DNA of 64,000 nucleotides, from positions 310,001-374,000 of the forward strand of contig JAMYFF010000002.1 of assembly GCA_024128875.1 (NCBI GenBank). The letters are read 5' to 3'. The first letter of the stretch is position 1. Every line of letters starts with the position of its first letter. A program made the position numbers and the translations under genes. The notes below the pieces were generated by a model, which saw only the letters and a list, made by a program, of their open reading frames with translations, did no database searches and was not told where the DNA came from. Positions 7,921-14,659 of this stretch are shown here, piece after piece. The DNA comes from Salinilacustrithrix flava (GTDB lineage: Bacteria; Actinomycetota; Acidimicrobiia; Acidimicrobiales; Salinilacustritrichaceae).

Positions 7921-8772
7921 TCAGCGATCGACGTGCTCGGGCGCGCCGTCACGCGCCCGACGCCAGGCCACGCCCACGGCGACCACGGCGATCACCGCCG
8001 GCACCGACCAGTCCGGGACGACCGCCAGCCGATCGCTGATCCAGGCCTGGGCATCGAACTCGAGGTCGGTGGTGTCGCCGAGCACCCCCGTCAGCCCGAC
8101 CATGCCCTCGGAGCTGAGGAACAGCGCTCCGATGGCGACGAAGAGCGCCCCGGACAGCAGCGACGTGGTGTGGGTGCGCACCGGACCGAGGCGCAGCGGC
8201 CGCCCTCGGAGCCACTGGCGACGCCCGAGGTCGAAGCGGTCCCACAGGGCCGCCAGCACGAACAGCGGAGCGGCCATGCCGAGGGCGTAGACGGCGAGCA
8301 GCATGCCGCCGCGGACCGGAGCCTCCTCGGTGGCGGCCACGGTCAGGATCGCACCGAGGACCGGACCGGAGCAGAAGCCGGCCAGTCCGTAGACGGCGCC
8401 GAGCGCGATCGTGGGCAGCGCGCCGGCGCGCGCGTCGATGCCGGCGGTCCGCGCCTGGAGGCGGCCGGCGAAGGGCAGGGTGAAGCCCTTGCCGAGCGCC
8501 TGGAAGACCCCGAGGGCGATGATCGCCCAGCCGGCCACGGCGATCATGGTCTGCCGGTTCCCGTAGACGAGGGACGAGGCCGCGCTCGACCCCATGCCGA
8601 GGGGCACGAGCACGGCGGCCAGGCCGAGCGCGAACAGGGCGGTCCGAGCGAGCAGCGCCGTGCGCGTGCCGAACGCGTAGGCGAAGAACGACGGGACGAG
8701 CAGCGCGCTGCACGGCGAGAGCAGGGCGAGCGTGCCCGCGGCGAAGGCCGCGAGGAGCGTGACCTCCGACAT
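7921..8772 (-). CDS. ccdA: CcdA-type thiol-disulfide electron transporter
   Basis: This 283-residue integral membrane protein has seven or so hydrophobic segments and the two cysteines of the CcdA/DsbD-beta family: Cys21 in LLSPCSALLVP and Cys134 in GLAGFCSGP. Family members pass electrons from cytoplasmic thioredoxin through the membrane to extracytoplasmic thiol proteins. The gene lies 7 nt after the DsbA-like gene, whose product is the likely electron acceptor, and converges on the CFVC peptide gene with only 12 nt between stops. No cytochrome c maturation gene is nearby, so a role in keeping the DsbA-like protein reduced is more likely than cytochrome biogenesis. Confidence 0.85.
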   Translation of the reverse strand: MSEVTLLAAFAAGTLALLSPCSALLVPSFFAYAFGTRTALLARTALFALGLAAVLVPLGMGSSAASSLVYGNRQTMIAVAGWAIIALGVFQALGKGFTLPFAGRLQARTAGIDARAGALPTIALGAVYGLAGFCSGPVLGAILTVAATEEAPVRGGMLLAVYALGMAAPLFVLAALWDRFDLGRRQWLRGRPLRLGPVRTHTTSLLSGALFVAIGALFLSSEGMVGLTGVLGDTTDLEFDAQAWISDRLAVVPDWSVPAVIAVVAVGVAWRRARDGAPEHVDR

Positions 8773-8779
8773 CGGCGGC

Positions 8780-9502
8780 TCAGCGGGCCGCGTTCGCGGC
8801 CTGCTCGATGGCCTCCACGAACACCTCGACCGGCTGGGCGCCCATGATCACCTGGCCGTTCACGAAGAACGCCGGGGTCCCCGTGACCCCGAAGCCGACG
8901 GCCTCGTCCACGTCGGCGCGGACCGCCTCGACCAGGTCGGCGTCCGCCAGGTCGGCACGGAACCGCTCGGCATCCAGACCCAGCCCGCTCGCCACGTCGA
9001 CCAGGTGCTCCGCCGTCAGGCGGCCGCTGTTGGGCGGTGCTTGATCGGCGAACAGCGCATCGGCCAGCTCCCAGAACCCACCCTGCTCGGCCGCGGCGCG
9101 CCCGGCGACCGCAGCCTGCAGCGACTCCGGCCCGAGGTAGGGCAGGTCGCGCCACTCGATCCGCAAGGTGCCGTCGTCGACGAAGCGCTCCACCAGCTCG
9201 GGTTCGGTGTCCCGCGCGAACTTGCCGCAGAACGGGCACTGGAACTCCGAGTACATGACCATCACGACCGGGGCGTCGTCGTCCCCCTTCGCCATCGGCC
9301 CCGTCCCACGGTGCTCCGGTCCGGCGGCGGGTTCGTCGCCGGCCCGGGGCGCGTCAGCGGCAGCACCGTCGGCCGCCTCGTCGGGTGCCCCACCGGCACC
9401 CACCGCCATCACGATGGCCACGATCGCGGCGGCGACAGCCACCACGATGGGGAGCGCGACGCGGGTCCGGTCCCGGCGCGTGCGAGCGGTTCGAGCAGCC
9501 AT
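8780..9502 (-). CDS. Membrane-anchored DsbA-family thioredoxin-fold protein
   Basis: This 240-residue protein has an N-terminal signal anchor (residues 15-37), an Ala/Gly/Asp linker and a DsbA-type thioredoxin fold (about 75-238). The catalytic pair is EFQCPFCGKF (Cys89, Cys92), and the cis-proline loop is TGTPAFFVNG. It acts outside the membrane as a disulfide oxidase or reductase. ATG 9502 is chosen because GGAGG on the minus strand (9514-9510) lies 7 nt upstream; TTG 9508 and GTG 9505 are alternatives. It is first in an operon with ccdA and carries the same 30-bp promoter/operator as the facing ArsR-rhodanese operon. Confidence 0.9.
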   Translation of the reverse strand: MAARTARTRRDRTRVALPIVVAVAAAIVAIVMAVGAGGAPDEAADGAAADAPRAGDEPAAGPEHRGTGPMAKGDDDAPVVMVMYSEFQCPFCGKFARDTEPELVERFVDDGTLRIEWRDLPYLGPESLQAAVAGRAAAEQGGFWELADALFADQAPPNSGRLTAEHLVDVASGLGLDAERFRADLADADLVEAVRADVDEAVGFGVTGTPAFFVNGQVIMGAQPVEVFVEAIEQAANAAR

Positions 9503-9507
9503 CACCA

Positions 9508-9537
9508 ATCCTCCAACGATCTTTGGAAGATGCTAGC
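9508..9537 (-). promoter_or_regulatory. Promoter/operator of the DsbA-CcdA operon (shared motif)
   Basis: On the minus strand GCTAGCAT (-10-like TAGCAT, 9535-9530) is followed by TCCAA-N6-TTGGA (plus-strand 9512-9527), and then the ribosome site GGAGG. 26 of 30 positions match 6517-6546. The position relative to the start codon is also preserved: 5 nt here, 3 nt there. This makes the DsbA-CcdA pair a predicted target of the ArsR-rhodanese protein. Confidence 0.75.
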
Positions 9538-9586
9538 GGGCGAGGCAGTCTCGGCCGAACCACGTGCCGGACGTGGACCAGCCGGT

Positions 9587-10651
9587 TCAGGCGCCGAGCG
9601 GCCGACCGGTCCGAGCGGCTCGGCGGACGGCGGCCAGCTCCGCCATCGCCTCGCGCTGCGCCCGACGGTGCGCGTCGAGGTCGTGGCGCACGGCCTCGAT
9701 GCGGTCCTCGAGGGCCTGTCGGCGCTCGGCGAGGGCGTCGCCGGCCTGGTCGCCCATGGCCGCCAGCCGGGCTGCGGCCTGCTGCCAGCCGGTCCGGAAC
9801 ATGCCGACGTCGAAGTGCCCGGCCTCGATCAGGTTCGACTGCACGATCCGCTCGGAGGGGCGCTTCAGGTCCCGGACGATGCCGACCCGTTCGAGCAGCC
9901 ACAGCGCGTAGAAGCTCGGATCCCACTCCCACCAGCGGAAGCCCTGGCGGGCGCTCGCCTGGTAGTGGTGGTGGTTGTTGTGCCACCCCTCGCCGAGGGT
10001 CAGCACGGCGATGACGGCGGAGTTCCGGCTGGTGTCCGACGTGACGTAGCGACGCCGTCCGACGACGTGGGCCATGGAGTTCACGAGGAACGTGCCGTGC
10101 CAGACGGCGATCGTGGAGGCACCGAAGCCGATCACGAGCCCGGCCCAGCCGGCGATCAGGAAGCTGGCGACGGCCAGCGAGACCGGGCCGACCCAGTCGT
10201 TGCGGTTCAGCCACCGCAGCTCGGGGTACTTGGCGAAGTCCCGGATGCGCGCCTCGTCGGTGTCGGAGTACTTGTCGCACAGGATCCAGCCCACGTGGCT
10301 CCACCAGAAGCCGCGGGTCGGCGAGTGCACGTCTCGCTCGGTGTCGGACCACCGGTGGTGGTCCCGGTGGTGGGCGGCCCACCACAACGGGCCCTTCTGC
10401 AGGGCGGTCGTGCCGCCGAAGGCCATCACCGCTTGCGCCCACCGGGGGAGCCGGTAGGCCCGGTGGGCGAAGTAGCGGTGGTAGCCGGCGGTGATGAAGA
10501 ACATCCGCACGACGTAGGAGACGACCGCGAGCACCACCGCTCCGGCCGGCACGCCGGTCCAGATCGCGGCGAGCGGGATGAGGTGGAAGGCGAGGAACGG
10601 CAGCGACGTGCGCACGTTCAACCGCTCGTCCGGGGGGAGAGCTCGGTTCAC
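9587..10651 (-). CDS. Acyl-CoA (delta-9 type) fatty acid desaturase
   Basis: The 354-residue membrane di-iron enzyme has all three histidine boxes of the acyl-CoA desaturase family: HRYFAH, HRDHHRW and HNNHHH, with hydrophobic segments between them. It would introduce a cis double bond into acyl chains and so adjust membrane fluidity. The C-terminal 60 residues are a charged helix with many Arg and Glu, longer than in minimal members. The start is GTG 10651; no Shine-Dalgarno sequence is present. TAGGCT (minus strand 10664-10659) lies 7 nt upstream and overlaps a perfect 20-bp palindrome, so transcription is probably leaderless and repressed by a TetR-family protein encoded elsewhere. Confidence 0.92.
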   Translation of the reverse strand: MNRALPPDERLNVRTSLPFLAFHLIPLAAIWTGVPAGAVVLAVVSYVVRMFFITAGYHRYFAHRAYRLPRWAQAVMAFGGTTALQKGPLWWAAHHRDHHRWSDTERDVHSPTRGFWWSHVGWILCDKYSDTDEARIRDFAKYPELRWLNRNDWVGPVSLAVASFLIAGWAGLVIGFGASTIAVWHGTFLVNSMAHVVGRRRYVTSDTSRNSAVIAVLTLGEGWHNNHHHYQASARQGFRWWEWDPSFYALWLLERVGIVRDLKRPSERIVQSNLIEAGHFDVGMFRTGWQQAAARLAAMGDQAGDALAERRQALEDRIEAVRHDLDAHRRAQREAMAELAAVRRAARTGRPLGA

Positions 10652-10660
10652 CGGGTAAAG

Positions 10661-10680
10661 CCTACCGACCGGTCGGTAGG
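10661..10680. promoter_or_regulatory. Perfect 20-bp palindromic operator before the desaturase
   Basis: CCTACCGACCGGTCGGTAGG is identical to its own reverse complement. The core ACCGACCGGTCGGT belongs to a class of sites bound by TetR-family regulators, several of which respond to acyl-CoA. It overlaps the desaturase -10 (TAGGCT), where a bound dimer would block transcription. No TetR gene is present in the window. Confidence 0.8.
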
Positions 10681-10697
10681 CCCACCCACCCGACGGC

Positions 10698-10946
10698 TCA
10701 GCCCTCGTCCTCCATCTCCCCCTCCATCATCTCGTCGTCCTCGGACATGTCGTCCTCGGACATGTCGTCCTCCGACATCTCGTCCTCCGACATCTCGTCC
10801 TCGGTCATGTCCTCGGTCATGTCGTCGACCTCCTGGGTCGGGTCGGTGTCGACGGTGTCGTCGTCGTCGCCGCAGGCCCCGGCGGTGAGGCCGATGCCCA
10901 CGGCCAGGCCGAGGAGCAGGCGCGTCGAACGGGAGAGGCGGTGCAT
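10698..10946 (-). CDS. Small very acidic lipoprotein with MSEDD repeats
   Basis: This 82-residue protein starts at ATG 10946 with GGAAGGA upstream. Residues 1-25 form a lipoprotein signal ending LTAGAC, with Cys25 as the probable lipidation site (the lipobox is somewhat non-standard). The mature part is almost only Asp, Glu, Met and Ser, built from MTED, MSEDE and MSEDD units repeated seven times; the DNA underneath is a 12-15 bp tandem repeat. I recognise no family. Such a polyanion on the outer face of the membrane could bind Ca2+ or other cations, and the regularly spaced Met residues could also bind copper; both are inferences. Repeat number may vary between strains. Confidence 0.75.
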   Translation of the reverse strand: MHRLSRSTRLLLGLAVGIGLTAGACGDDDDTVDTDPTQEVDDMTEDMTEDEMSEDEMSEDDMSEDDMSEDDEMMEGEMEDEG

Positions 10947-10984
10947 GGCTGGTTCCTTCCGGTTGGGGTGGGTGTCCGCGCCCG

Positions 10985-12568
10985 TCAGCCCCGCACCGTC
11001 ACCTGGACGGTGTGGAGCCCGGTCGCGCCGTCCGGCGCAGGGTCGCTGCGCTCGGCGGTCTGGGTGCTGCCCGTGGCGTCGGTGGCCCGGCAGCGGATGG
11101 TGTGCGCACCCGGGGTCGCGTCCCACTGGTGGACCCACTGGGCCCAGGTGCTGTCGTTGGCGGTGCCGCGGAGCTCGGCGGGCTGCCACGGACCGTCATC
11201 GATGCTGACCTCGACGGCCGCGATGCCGATGTGCGGCGCCCACGCCACCCCGGCGACCGGCACCACGCCGGCGTCCACGGTGCGGCGAGGGACATCGATG
11301 CGGGACTGGGTCTTGACCGGACCGAGCTTCGACCATCCACGGGGGATCCAGTAGGCGTCGAAGTCCTCGAAGCGGGTGAGCTCGATCTCGGTCAGCCACT
11401 TGGTCGCCGACACGTAGCCGTAGAGGCCGGCGACGATCAGGCGCGCGGGGTAGCCGTGGTCGGCGGGCAGCGGCTCGCCGTTCATGCCCACCGCGACCAT
11501 GGCCACGCGACCATCGGTGGCCACGTCCGTCGGGAACCCGACCGTGAAGCCGTCGGTGGACCGGCCGACGACCTGGGTGCCCTCTGCCCGCACGCCGGCC
11601 CGATCGAGCAGGTCGGCGAGCGGTACGCCGAGCCAGACGGCGTTGCCGACCAGCCCCCCACCGACCTCGTTCGAGACGCACGCGATCGTGACTGGCTCCT
11701 CGACCACGTCCATCTCCAAGAGCTCGTCGAAGGTGAGCTCGAAGGGTTCCTCGACCAGTCCCCCGACACGAAGTCGCCACGACTCGGCGTCCACCCTCGG
11801 CGTCACGAGCGCGGTGTCGATCCGGTAGAAGTCCTCCGTCGGCGTGACGTAGGGGCTGACACCGGGGATCTCGAGCACCTCCGCCTGCAGCGGCGTGCTC
11901 CGGACCGGTTGCGGCAGCACGAGCGCGTCCCGCTGGGCATCGACGATGGACCGACCCCGCAGTGACCGCGCGCCCACGGCCGTGAGGGCGGCCGCTGCGC
12001 CCGCGGCGGCGCTCACCCCGAGGAACGTCCGGCGATCGGGCGTGCGAACGCGCGGATCCTCCACGTCGCCGGCCCGGTGCAACGTCGTCGCGAGGTCGGG
12101 TCCCCGACCGATCTGGTGCATGAGCAGCCCCAGGACGCCGATGCCCGCGACCCCGCCCGTGAGGGCAGATGCCACAGCCACACCGCCGCCCGCGCTGGAG
12201 TCGGTCACCACGGCGATCAGGCCGACGACGGCGAAGGCCCCGAGCCCGACGGCAGCCAGCGCGAACGAGCGCAAGGCCAGCACGCCGAGGGCCGCACCGA
12301 GCAGGAGGCTGATGACGACGATGCCGACGACCAGGGCGACCTTGTCGTTCTGACCGAAGAGCTGGATCGCGATGTCCTTGAGCGACGCTGCGAACCGGTC
12401 GACGAAGACGTTGCCGACCGCGGTGACCGGCCCCTCGGCCTCACCGGCGATCGCGCTCGGCAGCTGACCCGCGGCGAGCGCGGCACCCGCCGCGACGATG
12501 CCCGCGACGGCCCCGCGCCAGCGACGCTCCCGTCTGCTGCGGCTCGGGTCGCTGGGGGGCAGGGTCAT
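10985..12568 (-). CDS. Membrane-anchored sulfite-oxidase-family molybdoenzyme
   Basis: This 527-residue protein has an N-terminal membrane part with about four hydrophobic segments (residues 20-160), a short linker, another hydrophobic stretch beginning RRTFLGVSAAAGAAAAL, and an extracytoplasmic molybdopterin domain of the sulfite oxidase/YedY superfamily. The molybdenum-ligating Cys is in TIACVSNEVGG, and the Gly/Tyr-rich region GYPARLIVAGLYG is typical. The last 100 residues form the Ig-like Mo-co dimerisation domain. The ATG overlaps the histidine kinase stop (ATGA), so the enzyme is translated from the same message as the two-component system. Substrate unknown: sulfite, or oxidised protein methionine, is possible. 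Confidence 0.85.
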   Translation of the reverse strand: MTLPPSDPSRSRRERRWRGAVAGIVAAGAALAAGQLPSAIAGEAEGPVTAVGNVFVDRFAASLKDIAIQLFGQNDKVALVVGIVVISLLLGAALGVLALRSFALAAVGLGAFAVVGLIAVVTDSSAGGGVAVASALTGGVAGIGVLGLLMHQIGRGPDLATTLHRAGDVEDPRVRTPDRRTFLGVSAAAGAAAALTAVGARSLRGRSIVDAQRDALVLPQPVRSTPLQAEVLEIPGVSPYVTPTEDFYRIDTALVTPRVDAESWRLRVGGLVEEPFELTFDELLEMDVVEEPVTIACVSNEVGGGLVGNAVWLGVPLADLLDRAGVRAEGTQVVGRSTDGFTVGFPTDVATDGRVAMVAVGMNGEPLPADHGYPARLIVAGLYGYVSATKWLTEIELTRFEDFDAYWIPRGWSKLGPVKTQSRIDVPRRTVDAGVVPVAGVAWAPHIGIAAVEVSIDDGPWQPAELRGTANDSTWAQWVHQWDATPGAHTIRCRATDATGSTQTAERSDPAPDGATGLHTVQVTVRG

Positions 12569-13794
12569 TGCGGGGCCTCGGCAGGCAGGCGGACGGTGAA
12601 CTCGCAGCCGGGGGCCCGGTTGCGCACGGAGATGCCGCCGGCGCGGGCTTCGACCAGCCCGCGGGCGATGGCCAGGCCGAGGCCCCCACCGCCGGTGTCC
12701 CGAGACCGCGAGTCGTCCCCGCGGAAGGCCACGTCGAAGACGCGATCCAGCTCCGATGCCGGGATCCCGCCGCACTCGTCCCAGACCACGACCTCGAGGC
12801 CGGCGCCGTCGGCCCGGGCGGTCGCCCGCACGGATCCACCCATGGGCGTGTGCCGGATGGCGTTGTCGACGACGTTGTCGATGGCCCGCCGCACATCGGC
12901 GGCCACGACCAGCTCGGGGCCGAGATCGTCGACGTCGGCGTGGAGCGTGACGCCGTGCGCATCGGCTCGGACGGCCGCCGCCTCGATGACATCAGCGACG
13001 AGCTCGTGCAGGGGCACGAAGGGGACGTCGGCAGCCGGGGCACCGGCCTCGATGCGGGAAAGCTCGAACAGGTCGTCGACCAGCCGGGCGAGGCGCTGGA
13101 CCTCCTGAACGATGGCCCGGTGGTACGACGCCACGTCCTCGGGTCCGGTCACCACCCCGTCCTCGAGCGCCTCGGCCATGGCCCGCACCGCGCCGATGGG
13201 GCTGCGCAGGTCGTGGGACACCCACGCGACCAGCTCGCGCCGCGACGACTCCAGCCGACTGGCTCGCTGGCGTGCGTCCACGAGCTGGTGGTGCGTCGCC
13301 GCCAGCACCTCGGACAACCGTTGCAGCTCCGACGTGGCCAGTCCGGTCGGCGGTGCGGGGACCTCGTCCCCGGCCAGTGCGTCGATGCGATCCCCGACCG
13401 CCTCGACGCTGTCGCCGATGCGCCGCCCGAGGACCCAGGCCGCGCTCACCCCCACGGACCCCGAAAGCACCAGCACCACGCTCAGGACGCCGAGATCGTG
13501 TGCAGACAGGAACATCGCCTGCGCCGCAACCCCGACGCCGGCAGCGGTGGCGACGACACCGACCAGCGCGACGACCACGAGCTGCACGCGCAGATCCCGA
13601 CGCCGCACACGGGCGAGCAGCACGGCGGTGCCGCCCGCCGCGGCGGTCGCCGCACCGCCGGCGAGGAGGACGAGCGTGGCCGTGTCGCGCGCGCTGACGC
13701 CGGCGAGCACTGCGGCCAGGAGGGCGGCGGCGACCCCGGCGACCACGATGGCCAGCCAGACGCGGTTGCCCCCGTTCGTGCTGGTGGCGCTCAT
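12565..13794 (-). CDS. Sensor histidine kinase
   Basis: The 409-residue kinase has four hydrophobic segments in the first 125 residues, a HAMP-like linker, a HisKA helix with the phosphorylated His194 in WVSHDLRSPIG, and an HATPase_c domain (N box NVVDNAIRH, G boxes DECGGIP and GGGGLGLAI). It senses an unknown signal at the membrane and phosphorylates the response regulator encoded just upstream. Start and stop both overlap their neighbours by 4 nt (ATGA), so regulator, kinase and molybdoenzyme form one coupled operon. This suggests that the kinase controls or monitors the redox process served by the molybdoenzyme. Confidence 0.92.
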   Translation of the reverse strand: MSATSTNGGNRVWLAIVVAGVAAALLAAVLAGVSARDTATLVLLAGGAATAAAGGTAVLLARVRRRDLRVQLVVVALVGVVATAAGVGVAAQAMFLSAHDLGVLSVVLVLSGSVGVSAAWVLGRRIGDSVEAVGDRIDALAGDEVPAPPTGLATSELQRLSEVLAATHHQLVDARQRASRLESSRRELVAWVSHDLRSPIGAVRAMAEALEDGVVTGPEDVASYHRAIVQEVQRLARLVDDLFELSRIEAGAPAADVPFVPLHELVADVIEAAAVRADAHGVTLHADVDDLGPELVVAADVRRAIDNVVDNAIRHTPMGGSVRATARADGAGLEVVVWDECGGIPASELDRVFDVAFRGDDSRSRDTGGGGLGLAIARGLVEARAGGISVRNRAPGCEFTVRLPAEAPQ

Positions 13795-14516
13795 GGTTCG
13801 AACCGATAGCCGACGCCGCGGACGGTGACCAGGTGCTGGGGCGCGCGCGGATCCGCCTCGACCTTGTCGCGGAGGCGCTGGACGTGCACGGTGACCGTGG
13901 CGGTGTCACCGATGTCGTGGCCCCAGACGTCGCGGAGGAGCTCGCGCCTCGTGAAGGCCTGTCGAGGATGGGCCATGAGATAGCCGAGGAGGTCGAGCTC
14001 GCGGGCCGTGAGCGGCAGCGGCGCCCCGGCTCGGCGCGCCTCGTGGGCGACCATGTCCAGCTCGACGTCTCCGGCCCGCAGGACCGAATCACCCTGGACC
14101 TCGATCGCCGCGGTCGCTCGCCGCAGGACGGCTCGCACCCGGGCCGTGAGCTCCCGCGGGGAGAACGGCTTGGCGACGTAGTCGTCAGCACCCAGCTCGA
14201 GCCCGGTCACCCGGTCCTCCTCCGAGCCTCGGGCTGTCAGCATGACCACTGGGATCGGGGCGACCTGGCGCATCCGGCGGAACAGCTCGATGCCGTGCAA
14301 GCGGGGCAGCATCAGGTCGAGCACGACCAGATCCGGCAGCGACTCGAGGGCACGGCGCAGCCCCGTCTCGCCGTCGTGGACGACCTCCACGGCGAAGCCT
14401 TCGCGCTCCAGGTACCGGGCGACCACGTCAGCGAGGTTCCGATCGTCCTCGACGACCAGCACGCGAGCGGAGGCCGAACCGGAGCCCGGAGCGACGTCGA
14501 TGGCGTGCGGATCCAT
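13791..14516 (-). CDS. OmpR/PhoB-family response regulator
   Basis: This 241-residue protein has a receiver domain (acid pocket VVEDD, phospho-acceptor Asp67 in VLDLMLP, conserved TARG and KPF motifs) and a winged-helix DNA-binding domain (ELLRDVWG, VTVHVQRLRDKVE, VRGVGYRFEP). ATG 14516 is preferred because TACGTT lies 6 nt upstream on the minus strand (14528-14523), a leaderless arrangement; GTG 14546 is an alternative that would add 10 residues. First gene of the operon with the histidine kinase and the sulfite-oxidase-like enzyme, divergent from the acyl-CoA dehydrogenase gene. Confidence 0.93.
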   Translation of the reverse strand: MDPHAIDVAPGSGSASARVLVVEDDRNLADVVARYLEREGFAVEVVHDGETGLRRALESLPDLVVLDLMLPRLHGIELFRRMRQVAPIPVVMLTARGSEEDRVTGLELGADDYVAKPFSPRELTARVRAVLRRATAAIEVQGDSVLRAGDVELDMVAHEARRAGAPLPLTARELDLLGYLMAHPRQAFTRRELLRDVWGHDIGDTATVTVHVQRLRDKVEADPRAPQHLVTVRGVGYRFEP

Positions 14517-14659
14517 GGGTGGAACGTACGCTCGGCGAGCCTCCACGTCCCGGGCACCCTCGGGTTGTTTCGCCGATCGTTATCTCCGAGCCGTGGACCC
14601 GCGACGGGAGACGAACCGGCGACGGGGCACTGGCAACCTGCGTTGCCTAGTCTCCTGCC
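14517..14659. promoter_or_regulatory. Divergent promoter region, response regulator / acyl-CoA dehydrogenase
   Basis: To the left, TACGTT (minus 14528-14523) lies 6 nt before the regulator ATG. To the right, TAGTCT (14648-14653) lies 6 nt before the dehydrogenase ATG. No Shine-Dalgarno sequence is seen on either side, so both transcripts are predicted to be leaderless. Confidence 0.55.

Noticed and set aside
10741..10830. CRISPR-like short tandem repeats
   Set aside because: The 12-15 bp repeats are in frame inside the acidic lipoprotein gene and have no spacers.
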